Virus record (IMG/VR): IMGVR_UViG_3300020171_002237
Coordinates: 1 to 49,009 of that record
Length of the DNA: 49,009 bases
Reading direction: 5' to 3' (one strand)
Source of the DNA: a virus
Shown here piece by piece: positions 38,901-46,579 of the stretch (positions are counted from its first letter, which is position 1; each line of letters opens with the position of its first letter). Both the position numbers and the translations under genes were made by a program. The notes under the pieces were generated by a model that ran no database searches, was not told where the DNA came from, and saw only the letters and a list, made by a program, of their open reading frames with translations.

Positions 38901-39746
38901 TTACTCCTTGGAATCAGTGGGGGTTGGGGCTTGTGGGTGCTGTGCAGGGGTGCCGGTGCCAGCGCACTTGGCGATAAGCGCACCCAGGTCGGGCGGCTCC
39001 AGCAGGTCAAGACGACCGCTGCGGTCTTTTGCGGGAAACGAATACGGGTTGATCGTCTGGGTGACAAATGCCCGGTACGAGGTACCGTCATCAGCCTTAA
39101 TTTCAGCCAGCGTCACCACCTCGTCCACGATGCCGGGCAGTTGCAGGGCAGTGGCGCTGCCCTCGATCTGAGGAACAAACACCTTGCGGCCGAAGTCGTC
39201 CGTCTTGCAGTCCAGGATGGCCACGAAAACCACGTTTTTTCCGCGAGCGTGTTGCAAGTGGGTCAAGGCCGTGACCATTTCCTGACCCAAAAGACCATAC
39301 GCGCCGCGTGAATCCGGCTTGCCTGTGCGGTCAGAAAATGCGGCTGGCTGGCTCTTGGCCCAGTTAAAGCACAGCCGCGAGAGTGCCGTGATCGAGTCGC
39401 AGAAGTAGGTTTGGTACTTGTCCAGGCTGGCCGGGTCACCATAGACCGAGCAGACATGGTCAAAGTGCGCCTGCGAAAACGGTGACTGTTCGGGCAGCGC
39501 CGGGTTGGGCCCTGCCAGATAGACCACCAAATCCCGAAACTCAGGCCAGGTGCGCGGTCGCAGGCAATCGCCATCCCACGTGGAAACCGACAGGTCACCC
39601 GCCTCCAAGTCAATGAACAACGTTGAGTGGGTGTCGAGCGATTTCAGCTGGGTCGTTTTACCGATGCCACTGACGCCCAAAATGACGATCTTGACGCCAC
39701 GGCGCTGCGCGCGGCGTTGGTCAGCAGTGATGATGGGGAGTGCCAT
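38901..39746 (-). CDS. Sak4-like RecA-fold ATPase (AAA_24)
   Basis: 281 residues. Walker A GVSGIGKTT near 24-32, FIDLEAGD near 44-51, Walker B-like YFCDSITALSR near 115-125, and a RecA-type core. A Pro-rich C-terminal tail follows. Sak4-type proteins are single-strand annealing/strand-exchange recombinases that work with SSB and an exonuclease. Those two partners are encoded on either side here (SSB-like, Cas4-like). Confidence 0.8.
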   Translation of the reverse strand: MALPIITADQRRAQRRGVKIVILGVSGIGKTTQLKSLDTHSTLFIDLEAGDLSVSTWDGDCLRPRTWPEFRDLVVYLAGPNPALPEQSPFSQAHFDHVCSVYGDPASLDKYQTYFCDSITALSRLCFNWAKSQPAAFSDRTGKPDSRGAYGLLGQEMVTALTHLQHARGKNVVFVAILDCKTDDFGRKVFVPQIEGSATALQLPGIVDEVVTLAEIKADDGTSYRAFVTQTINPYSFPAKDRSGRLDLLEPPDLGALIAKCAGTGTPAQHPQAPTPTDSKE

Positions 39747-40271
39747 TTAAGCCACCTCCGCTTCAACGTGCTCTGATGCACCAAGGACATCAAAAACACA
39801 ACTGTCGCCAATTGCACCCATGGCCAGCGCCATGTCATGGAGTTCGGTCAGAGCCCGGTGGCGACTGATGTCGGCCCGAATCTGGCTTGTCAGCATGTCC
39901 AAGTGCGCGCCCAGCTCGCCAAAGGTGACCTTGGCCAGAGGCTTGTAGACGACACCCTCGTCGTTTGAGTCGTCCTCGCTGGGGATGCTGATGGCCGGTG
40001 GCAGCAGGCGTGCCATCACTTCGGGCACACCTGGGAGCAGCATTTGCATGCTTGACTCACAGCTTTTGGTGCTGTTTTTGAGTTCACGGCGCGCCACATC
40101 GGTGATGGCGTTTTCTGCCAACTGAGCACCAATGGCGGCAATGCTGTCGGGATTGGCTGTGCAGACCAGTTTTGCGATGTCACGCGGTTTGGCAAAACCA
40201 AAACAATCAAAGGACTGTGTGATTTCATTGCGCACCGCTTCGCGCAGGTGGGTGAGGGTTGGATTACGCAT
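39747..40271 (-). CDS. unknown early protein, 174 aa
   Basis: Starts MRNPTLTHLREAVRNEITQSFDCFGFAKPRDIAKL at ATG 40271 (GGAG 8 nt upstream). Helical, with regular Leu/Ile spacing near VTFGELGAHLDMLTSQIRADI. No metal or nucleotide motif. Lies between the ParB-like and Sak4-like genes. Function unknown; perhaps a replication accessory protein by context. Confidence 0.6.
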   Translation of the reverse strand: MRNPTLTHLREAVRNEITQSFDCFGFAKPRDIAKLVCTANPDSIAAIGAQLAENAITDVARRELKNSTKSCESSMQMLLPGVPEVMARLLPPAISIPSEDDSNDEGVVYKPLAKVTFGELGAHLDMLTSQIRADISRHRALTELHDMALAMGAIGDSCVFDVLGASEHVEAEVA

Positions 40272-41256
40272 GGGCTTGGCTCCAAAGTGAATTGAGTTGA
40301 TTGAGGTAAGGCACGGCGCTGGAAAGCCAGTCGGTGACGTTTTTCTGCTGGTACGGAGGAATGGACGCAAATGCCTCGTCTGCTGAAAACTTCAGCTTGG
40401 CCAGAGGCTCCAACCCCTCGCGCAAGTTCAGCCACTGCTGCATACGAGCGTTTTCATCGGGGTCGCCGGGTGCTGTGTGGTAGCAGCCATCACTGCCGAG
40501 AACCAGCAGACCTTTGGCACCCTCGGACGCGATGCGCTTTGCCTCCACCGGTGTTGGCAGCGGAGTTGCCTGATCCTTGAGGACTTGGACGACGGCGAGT
40601 CGCTGCGCGCCGTCGAGTCCAGCCTCCTGGGCAACCTCATCGAAGATGCGCACAGCAGACTGGCCGACCACGCCAGCGCTCTGGATGCGGTTGCCCACAT
40701 CTTGTGCAATGGCGCGAATCTCCTGGGGCGTGCGAGATAGCACTGCCTGCTGTGCGTCCACGGTATGACGGCTCAAAGCCGCTGCGCTGGAGACCGCAAT
40801 GACACCAGTGTCAACAGCTGTTGCAAGCTCTGGCGCGCCATGCTCAAGGACAGCACGGGCGTGTTGCACCGTGCGTCGACTCACATTGAGCATTTCTGCG
40901 GCACTGTCCTGCGAGGGTGCGCAAATTTGCGCATGCTGATTTGAACCAAGTGGTAAATTGGCTAAGCGTGCAGCCACCATTGCGCGCTGGCTCTCATCGA
41001 GGTGCCGCCGACGCAGGTTCAGGCTGATGACCAAGGCGTTCAGGTCAGTTCCATCCGGCACCACGACGAACTGTGGCTCAACACCTGCTTGTAAGCAGGC
41101 GCGGTACCGGTGACGACCATCAACGACGCTGTCTCCCATGATGTGGATCGGCTCGCGCAGACCATTGGCCGTAATGTCGCCGACCAACGCGTCGAACTCT
41201 GCAGGTGGCATGCTCGGGAAAATCTCACTGACAGGGTGAAATTTCAACTGCTCCAT
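40264..41256 (-). CDS. ParB/Spo0J N-domain protein, 330 aa
   Basis: Starts MEQLKFHPVSEIFPSMPPAEFDALVGDITANGLREPI at ATG 41256 (AGGAGG 7 nt upstream; a GTG one codon earlier is possible). ParB-N features GDSVVDGRHRYRACLQAGVEP and the SLNLRRRHLDESQRAMVAARLANL box are followed by a KorB/ParB HTH (SAAEMLNVSRRTVQHARAVLEHG). No ParA gene is present, so it is more likely a phage transcription or replication regulator than a partition protein. A 16-bp TGCGCAAATTTGCGCA palindrome (40918-40933) lies inside it. Confidence 0.82.
   Translation of the reverse strand: MEQLKFHPVSEIFPSMPPAEFDALVGDITANGLREPIHIMGDSVVDGRHRYRACLQAGVEPQFVVVPDGTDLNALVISLNLRRRHLDESQRAMVAARLANLPLGSNQHAQICAPSQDSAAEMLNVSRRTVQHARAVLEHGAPELATAVDTGVIAVSSAAALSRHTVDAQQAVLSRTPQEIRAIAQDVGNRIQSAGVVGQSAVRIFDEVAQEAGLDGAQRLAVVQVLKDQATPLPTPVEAKRIASEGAKGLLVLGSDGCYHTAPGDPDENARMQQWLNLREGLEPLAKLKFSADEAFASIPPYQQKNVTDWLSSAVPYLNQLNSLWSQAHA
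40918..40933. repeat. 16-bp palindrome shared with 28096-28121
   Basis: TGCGCAAATTTGCGCA, identical to the central 16 bp of the palindrome after DUF3489. Here it is inside the ParB-like coding sequence. May be an internal binding site for that same regulator, or coincidence of the coded residues QICA. Confidence 0.45.
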
Positions 41257-41738
41257 CACAGCACCTCCTGGTCAAGGGTCAACGTGAAGGACGGTTTTCC
41301 AGCGTCCACGGTGCGGGCAGCGGCAAACTGCTGCTGCAACGCCGGTGGCCAGTTGGTGTAACGGGACTCAGACACCGACAACTTGATGTCGATGTAGCTT
41401 TTGACCTGGTCACCAGATGCAGCCACACGCTCAGCGATGTCGCCGAGTTGCTTTTGATCCCATGTGACTTTTTTTGGAAGGTCAAACTTGATGCGCAATG
41501 GACCGTCATTGATGTGAGCGGTGCCAAAATCACGACCGGACTCCAGTAATGCAGATTTCGCCTTTGCTGCATATTCCTGCTCTAAGGCGGCATCCAGCTT
41601 GGCCAGTTGCTTTTTGAGAAATGCGCTTGCTTCGATCAGGTTTTTACTGATCTCATGCTTTTGCAGTGGTGAAAGTCGGGCGATTTGTGACACGGACATC
41701 TCGGCGATGTCTGCGGGGTAGAGAGTGAGATTGGTCAT
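41256..41738 (-). CDS. unknown early protein, 160 aa
   Basis: Starts MTNLTLYPADIAEMSVSQIARL at ATG 41738 with GGGGGA 7 nt upstream; an in-frame ATG at 41756 overlaps the HTH gene stop but lacks a clear site. Long helical stretch (LQKHEISKNLIEASAFLKKQLAKLDAALEQEYAAKAKSALLESG), then a beta part with KKVTWDQKQLGDIAERV, a stretch common in phage early proteins of unknown function. Located between the small HTH and ParB-like genes. Confidence 0.6.
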   Translation of the reverse strand: MTNLTLYPADIAEMSVSQIARLSPLQKHEISKNLIEASAFLKKQLAKLDAALEQEYAAKAKSALLESGRDFGTAHINDGPLRIKFDLPKKVTWDQKQLGDIAERVAASGDQVKSYIDIKLSVSESRYTNWPPALQQQFAAARTVDAGKPSFTLTLDQEVL

Positions 41739-41752
41739 GGTCACGTCCCCCT

Positions 41753-42016
41753 TCATTGGTAAACCGAAGTGAAGGTGGAGTGGCGCGAAACACGGCGCTC
41801 GTATGCTTCGATCTCAGAGATGAGGTACGTGACCCGGGCACCCATCTTGCAAAAAATGGGTCCGAGTTTTTCTTGCCGCCATCGGCGCAGGGTTTTGACT
41901 GAAAGACCCCAGCGCTGGGACAACTCGCGTTCGTCAAGGGCAAGCCGCAAGACAGCGGCGTAGTGTGATTTGACGGGGGGCTGTCCCGTCTGATCGGTGG
42001 TGAAGTGGCGTTGCAT
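41753..42016 (-). CDS. small HTH (excisionase-like) protein, first gene of the early operon
   Basis: 87 residues from ATG 42016; the frame continues to 42061 but the better ribosome site (GGAG, 8-nt spacing) serves 42016. LALDERELSQRWGLSVKTLRRWRQEKLGPIFCKMGARVTYLISEIEAYERRV is a HTH_17/AlpA-type winged helix. Its ribosome site lies in the loop of a 9-bp hairpin, and four TCCGGA sites lie just upstream. It may bind those sites itself (inference). Confidence 0.75.
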   Translation of the reverse strand: MQRHFTTDQTGQPPVKSHYAAVLRLALDERELSQRWGLSVKTLRRWRQEKLGPIFCKMGARVTYLISEIEAYERRVSRHSTFTSVYQ

Positions 42017-42051
42017 AAGAAGTGCTCCATTGGTTGAAAAGCCACTTCTTA
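42016..42051 (-). promoter_or_regulatory. hairpin enclosing the ribosome binding site of the early operon
   Basis: On the minus strand, TAAGAAGTG (42051-42043) pairs perfectly with CACTTCTTA (42024-42016). The loop holds GGAG, and the last base of the right arm is the A of the start ATG. Could expose or hide the start site. Seen directly; the effect is inferred. Confidence 0.6.
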
Positions 42052-42066
42052 TTGTTCGCACCGACC

Positions 42067-42107
42067 TCCGGATGACCTCCGGATGGACTTCCGGATAAAC
42101 CTCCGGA
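42067..42107. promoter_or_regulatory. four-site TCCGGA operator array, one helical turn apart
   Basis: TCCGGA occurs at 42067, 42078, 42090 and 42102, i.e. 11, 12 and 12 bp apart. Each is in a wider ACCTCCGGAT-type context on the plus strand. The array is 15 bp beyond the leader hairpin of the early operon and 12 bp from the end of the 306-aa gene. Sites on one helix face fit a cooperatively binding regulator or replication iterons. Confidence 0.7.
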
Positions 42108-42118
42108 AAAGCTGTATA

Positions 42119-43039
42119 TCAGCTCACGCGGAGGCGATATTTCCCAAACGCCACGCGCTCAATCCATGCCTGCCATTCACCTTTTCCAAAAACAGAATCT
42201 GGATCCTTGCCGCAGTCCGTGCTTGATCGAACCTCCGACCATTTGAGGCTGAGTTGATGACGCTCTCGCCAAAACAGTGCAATCACTGATTTTTGGTATT
42301 CGCCTGTGAAAGTCTTTTCAGTCGCCATGCACCGCAGCTTGAGCACGCCGGTCAACTCGTTGTACCGGTCACGGTCATCAGTGGCATCAGCTGGCACGCC
42401 GCGCAGCATGCGATCCAGCACGTCGCTTTTGAGAGTGACCACGTTGGTTACATCCGTTAGCAAGGCATCCAGCTCGCGCACCTGGTGATGATTTGGCAGA
42501 TTTGTGCTTGTTTTGGAATCAGTCACCAGCACTATGCCGTGACTAGACCTCTCAAGATCACGAAGATTTTGATCCCACTCCATGGGGCACATTTTTGAAC
42601 GGCGAGAAACGTACAGCGGGACAAAACGACTTGAGCCACTGACGCGCAGGTCACCCAGATGCCACAGATGGCCCTGGATCAGCTCGCGACGCCAGGCAAC
42701 TTTGGATGGCTCAATGCAAAACAGGGTAGATATTTCGTCCAGCCATGCATCAACGTTGATGGTAAAAATCGTGATTTCAGCGAGAGGGCGAGTAACAATT
42801 GTTGTCAGTCCGCCCAAACGGCAGTAGCTGTAAGTTTTAGTTTTTTCGTCAACTTCAACATCAGCTTCGTCTTCGCCATCGAGAACTTGAACCGGTATGG
42901 TTGACAAATATCCGTCTTCAAGAATCCAGCGACGACTCAGGAATTGTTTAGTTTGCCCCATCAGCTGGTTTGACATGACAGGCTTATCAAGCTGACTGAC
43001 TCGCTCCAGCGTGCGCAAATAATCGGAGTGCAGGGTCAT
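42119..43039 (-). CDS. unknown protein of the XRE/ImmA cassette, 306 aa
   Basis: Starts MTLHSDYLRTLERVSQLDKPVM (GAGGTG upstream). Alpha/beta, acidic N-terminal half (VLDGEDEADVEVDEKTKTYSYCRLGG), a middle LYVSRRSKMCPMEWDQNLRDLERSSHGIVLVTDSKTS that resembles a Rossmann-type strand-helix, and a positively charged C-terminus (RVAFGKYRLRVS). No known catalytic motif could be assigned. 8 bp after the 465-aa gene; the last gene of the cassette. Confidence 0.55.
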   Translation of the reverse strand: MTLHSDYLRTLERVSQLDKPVMSNQLMGQTKQFLSRRWILEDGYLSTIPVQVLDGEDEADVEVDEKTKTYSYCRLGGLTTIVTRPLAEITIFTINVDAWLDEISTLFCIEPSKVAWRRELIQGHLWHLGDLRVSGSSRFVPLYVSRRSKMCPMEWDQNLRDLERSSHGIVLVTDSKTSTNLPNHHQVRELDALLTDVTNVVTLKSDVLDRMLRGVPADATDDRDRYNELTGVLKLRCMATEKTFTGEYQKSVIALFWRERHQLSLKWSEVRSSTDCGKDPDSVFGKGEWQAWIERVAFGKYRLRVS

Positions 43040-43047
43040 GTTGCACC

Positions 43048-44445
43048 TCAGTACTGGCGCGCACAGCCAAGACTCATCAACTGGGCAAAAACCAATTCCG
43101 TGTCTGCTTTGGTCTTGCCGGAATCGTTGAAGCCGTTTGGGGCAGTGATTTGCGCAGAGACGTTGTGCGCCCTGCGTTGCGAAGATTTCGAGACGACCAT
43201 GCGCAGCTTGACCTGGGTAATGACATATGCCGTGAGGTCTTCTGACAGATCATCTTTGGCCCGGGCGTAGATGTCGCGGTCTTCCCAGCGATGCAGACGA
43301 ATGACCAGAGAATTTTCAACCAATCGCTGGACTGACTTACCCTTGAACTGAACCATTTTCATTTCCGGCCGTGTCACCACCAAGTGCTGGATCGAGATTT
43401 CATCAATGCCAGCGATCCTGTTTTTTTTGAAGCGATCCAGCATGGCCGGAGTGGAAAAACCCATCAAGTCAAATTCGCGAACCGGCATCGATTCAATGGA
43501 ACCATTGCCGCCTAGCACAACATCTCGAAATATGGCTGCCAACTGCGGGCGAATGGGTATGTCATCACAGAACACAGACAACGTTCCCTTGACCGGCTGC
43601 CATGAATATTTCACGTTTGTGATCACGGGAATTTCGGAATCAATCACCTGTCCCGTTCCCATCCGGACCCAGTTATATCTGCCTCCATCGAAATTTATGC
43701 TCAACAAGTACTGAACTATGGGCTGCTCAGGCTGACTAAAGTCACGTTGTTCAAAGTGCTCGACCAACATATCCTCAGCATTGACGTTGCCAAACAGATC
43801 TGCCAGTCGTTGCTTCAGTGAGACTTCAAGCGAATCATCCAATTTCGGGGTCACACCTTTTGGGCCAAGATAATGGCTTGACTGATTTTCACTTTTCGAG
43901 CGCTGAATTATTTCCTTGCGTTCTTCGGCATGATCGAAGCGACCAGGCTGACTGGTCTTGGCTTGCCAATACTCCTGCTGGAGAAACAGATACAGCGCTT
44001 TGCTGAATTTGTCAGTTGACGTTTGAAGCAGAGATGGCTCTTTGAAGTCATCGTCCACCAGCAACTCTCCGACGGCCAGTGCACCGTATTCGTCACACAT
44101 GAGGCCAACTCGTTCTGACGCGTCCTCAATCTCGTTTTGGGTGGGCACTGGCATTGCCGCGACTTCTGCGAAAACTGCGTTTCGCGATGCAATGGGCATG
44201 GAGCCTGCTGCTCCGTTTATCAGTGCCGCAGTGATGGGCACTGGACTTTTGCTGGCACTCTCGAGCAGCGAGCGAATCAACTCGGTGGAGTGGACCTTGC
44301 GCACCAGCTGGATAAAGTGCTCCATGGTCGGTAATGTTTGCGGGCCCATGTCGACTTGCCGTGGCTTTGTCGATCTTGTTTTCGGCTGCTTCTCCGCAAC
44401 TGGTGGTGATTGTTTTTTAACGACGTTCTGCTCGACTGCTGACAT
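43048..44445 (-). CDS. unknown protein of the XRE/ImmA cassette, 465 aa
   Basis: Starts at ATG 44445 with AAGGAG 7 nt upstream; the frame to 44517 has no such site. Low-complexity basic N-terminus (about 1-45), helical region (MEHFIQLVRKVHSTELIRSLLESASK), a middle DGGRYNWVRMGTGQVID-type beta part, and near residue 360 MLDRFKKNRIAGIDEISIQHLVV. No membrane segment, no nucleotide or nuclease motif recognised. Role unknown; its position links it to the peptidase-regulator pair. Confidence 0.55.
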   Translation of the reverse strand: MSAVEQNVVKKQSPPVAEKQPKTRSTKPRQVDMGPQTLPTMEHFIQLVRKVHSTELIRSLLESASKSPVPITAALINGAAGSMPIASRNAVFAEVAAMPVPTQNEIEDASERVGLMCDEYGALAVGELLVDDDFKEPSLLQTSTDKFSKALYLFLQQEYWQAKTSQPGRFDHAEERKEIIQRSKSENQSSHYLGPKGVTPKLDDSLEVSLKQRLADLFGNVNAEDMLVEHFEQRDFSQPEQPIVQYLLSINFDGGRYNWVRMGTGQVIDSEIPVITNVKYSWQPVKGTLSVFCDDIPIRPQLAAIFRDVVLGGNGSIESMPVREFDLMGFSTPAMLDRFKKNRIAGIDEISIQHLVVTRPEMKMVQFKGKSVQRLVENSLVIRLHRWEDRDIYARAKDDLSEDLTAYVITQVKLRMVVSKSSQRRAHNVSAQITAPNGFNDSGKTKADTELVFAQLMSLGCARQY

Positions 44446-44548
44446 GGGCTTGCTCCTTGGTTTGATAGATGCGCGATTGCGTGACAGGTTAATAGATGTT
44501 TTCAAAAAAACCGACACAAGGTCGGCGGCTCCATACTGATCTCAACGA

Positions 44549-45373
44549 TCAGTAATTCTTGACTCCAGGCTTGAGGAGTCCATATCGATCCATGCGAACA
44601 CGGATAAATCTCGGTGTCACGCCGAAGCGCGTAGCCAGTGCCTTTAGCAACGGATCCATACCGTCAAAACCAAAGATGCTCTTGGCTGACAGGGTCATGC
44701 CCATGCCTGGAAAATCTAGATCGAGAGATGGACTACGCGTGATCGTCACGCTGTATTGCTCGGCCAAATCTTCGACTGCACGCATCAGGTGCTGGCGCGG
44801 CACCAGCAGTGAACCCATGAATTCATTGGCACGAAACTCCGCAAAACGAACGCTTGCCTCGTGCGCAGTGTTGCCTACATTGGGAGATTTGGCCAAATGC
44901 TCAGCATTTGGTGTCGAGGTGCGATAGGCTTTATGCGCGGTGAGTGCGGGCTCATCGAACAGTCCCGCACCTTGGGCTGCTTCATAAATCCAACCTGGTG
45001 CTTCAAAAACTGCATGCCCAAGTTCGTGGGCAAAAGTGCTCAAAACCAATTCAATCGAAGCAATTTCGCAAACTGGTGTGACCAAGAGCAGCGCAGCATC
45101 CTTTGACCCTTCGGGGTCAAACTCACAAACGCCCAAAACCGCGCAGCCCGACTCATCTTTAACTGGGTGATCGGTATCGACCCATAACTCGTATGGGATG
45201 CCATTGACCTTCATGTTGTCAATGGCACCCAGTATTTCGAGCGTTAAAGCATCGGTGTCATCACTGATCAATTGCTGGCGCGCTTGCAGTGCAATATTGG
45301 CAACTTGGGTGTGCTTGACGTAGGCAGGAAAATAGCGGTCGCAGTGCTGGTAGCTGAGCGTTAGTAACGACAT
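44549..45373 (-). CDS. ImmA/IrrE-type zinc metallopeptidase
   Basis: 274 residues, starts MSLLTLSYQHCDRYFPAY. Zinc site HELGH at 116-120 in STFAHELGHAVFEAP, with the downstream EFRANEFMGSLLVP near 179-192 matching the family ExxANxFAxxLLxP third-ligand region. In ICEBs1, ImmA cleaves the XRE repressor ImmR. Here it is encoded directly after the XRE gene, so that protein is its likely substrate. The C-terminal ~80 residues (SAKSIFGFDGMDPLLKALATRFGVTPRFIRVRMDRYGLL) hold a second HTH-like end. Confidence 0.85.
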   Translation of the reverse strand: MSLLTLSYQHCDRYFPAYVKHTQVANIALQARQQLISDDTDALTLEILGAIDNMKVNGIPYELWVDTDHPVKDESGCAVLGVCEFDPEGSKDAALLLVTPVCEIASIELVLSTFAHELGHAVFEAPGWIYEAAQGAGLFDEPALTAHKAYRTSTPNAEHLAKSPNVGNTAHEASVRFAEFRANEFMGSLLVPRQHLMRAVEDLAEQYSVTITRSPSLDLDFPGMGMTLSAKSIFGFDGMDPLLKALATRFGVTPRFIRVRMDRYGLLKPGVKNY

Positions 45374-45652
45374 TCACTTCTCCGCCTGCGACTGCTTGCG
45401 GTACATCCGCACGACGTTGCCAACCTCTGTCTGCAAGTCCGGCGGCAAGCGGCTTGCTTCAATGAATGCATCATCAACGCTCACGCCTAAAATTTCAGCG
45501 GCCTTGATGATCAGTTCGTCTTTGGGGGCATTTTCTCTGTCGCGCTCAATGCGTGACCAGTAGGCAGGCGAAATCTCGAGCAGACGGGCAAAGTCGTTCA
45601 TTTGCATGCCCTTTGCCTCTCGATGATTTCGTATGAATGCTCCGAAGCTCAT
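45374..45652 (-). CDS. XRE-family HTH regulator
   Basis: 92 residues. GAFIRNHREAKGMQMNDFARLLEISPAYWSRIERDRENAPKDELIIKAAEILGV is a complete Cro/CI HTH domain, with a short helical tail. Adjacent to the ImmA-like peptidase gene, so it is probably the cassette repressor; it is also the best candidate in the window for a prophage-level repressor, since no separate CI-like gene was found. Confidence 0.88.
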   Translation of the reverse strand: MSFGAFIRNHREAKGMQMNDFARLLEISPAYWSRIERDRENAPKDELIIKAAEILGVSVDDAFIEASRLPPDLQTEVGNVVRMYRKQSQAEK

Positions 45653-45688
45653 GGTGTTATTTAAGTTGCGCGATTAGTTAATTTGACA

Positions 45689-45722
45689 ACTATACCGCAA
45701 ACGTCTGTCTTTTTGTGCAGAC
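45689..45722 (-). promoter_or_regulatory. possible promoter and dyad upstream of the XRE gene
   Basis: TATAGT (minus strand, 45694-45689) could be a -10 box for the XRE gene. An inverted repeat GTCTG/CAGAC (45703-45707, 45718-45722) lies just upstream, where a self-binding repressor could sit. No good -35 box is visible, so confidence is low. Confidence 0.3.
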
Positions 45723-45737
45723 TGGGAAAATTTAACG

Positions 45738-46016
45738 TCAGTGAATTTTTGGCAGGTCTGCGCGCAAGCGATCCCGAAAAGCACGCATGATGACCATGCT
45801 CGCCTCATCGGGCTCGGTCTCACCCGTGGCCTTGAGCAACTGGTCGTTGCCAGCATAAAAGCCCATGTGGTTGCGAATCCAAACGCCCAATCCAAAGTGC
45901 AGCGCGTAAATGTCTTCGCTGTCCATGGCCGCGATCTTGGTCTGCTCGGATTCCTCCACCATGCTCAGGAGCAGGCGCACCGCAGCATCCACCGTGGTTG
46001 GAAATTCATTCGCCAT
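45738..46016 (-). CDS. DUF6794 domain protein
   Basis: 92 residues from ATG 46016 (GAAAGGG upstream). FPTTVDAAVRLLLSMVEESEQTKIAAMDSEDIYALHFGLGVWIRNHMGFYAGNDQLL is the DUF6794 pattern. Function unknown; small accessory protein of phages and plasmids. Overlaps the end of the nuclease gene by 11 bp. Confidence 0.8.
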   Translation of the reverse strand: MANEFPTTVDAAVRLLLSMVEESEQTKIAAMDSEDIYALHFGLGVWIRNHMGFYAGNDQLLKATGETEPDEASMVIMRAFRDRLRADLPKIH

Positions 46017-46527
46017 GGTCACCCTTTCGCCAGTCCCAAGGCGCAATGGGTGACTTGTCTCCCCAAAGACCCTGGTGGCGCGACTGTGCGCCCAGTTCCG
46101 CCTTTTCATACTTGGGTAGGTCATCTGCAGGCTGTTCCTTGGCGTACTTGCGGTACCACCAAGCCAGACCGGCGCTCACCTGACTCAAGCCTGCATCGAA
46201 CGTCCTGGAACAAGCACTTGAGCAGTTGGGCGACGCCACCAGCACTTTGCCAACGATACGTTTGTACCGATCAAGCTTTGTCCACTCAATGTCGACCTCT
46301 TTGTCGAAAACCAGTCGTGACAGGTTTTCCTTCGACACCTGACCGAATGCCTGCTTTTTTTCGGGCGCATCAATTCCGGCGACCCGAATCTTGTGCTGTA
46401 CCTTTGCGGCATCAAGCACTGTGATGGTGTCGCCATCAGTGACGCCGACAACATGGCCGGTCAGCACCTCAGCATTGACTGGGCAAAAGGCCACGCTCAG
46501 CGCCAGCGCAAATCCAAAAATCCTCAT
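46006..46527 (-). CDS. secreted thermonuclease (SNase fold)
   Basis: 173 residues. An N-terminal signal peptide (MRIFGFALALSVAFCPVNA) is followed by the SNase OB fold: VTDGDTITVLD, KIRVAGIDAPEKKQAFG (the Arg and Glu of the active site) and DRYKRIVGKVL, then GLAWWYRKYA. A Ca-dependent DNA/RNA hydrolase expected outside the cytoplasm. Common as phage and ICE cargo; not part of the phage replication cycle in an obvious way. Confidence 0.88.
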   Translation of the reverse strand: MRIFGFALALSVAFCPVNAEVLTGHVVGVTDGDTITVLDAAKVQHKIRVAGIDAPEKKQAFGQVSKENLSRLVFDKEVDIEWTKLDRYKRIVGKVLVASPNCSSACSRTFDAGLSQVSAGLAWWYRKYAKEQPADDLPKYEKAELGAQSRHQGLWGDKSPIAPWDWRKGDHGE

Positions 46528-46579
46528 CCGATTACCCTCTGTTGCCCTACGTTACCCATCGTCTTGGAGGATTTGATTC

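Noticed and set aside
42067-42107. CRISPR array
   Set aside because: Repeats are 6-10 bp with 11-12-bp period, no spacers and no cas genes; the lone Cas4-like gene belongs to a phage recombination cluster.
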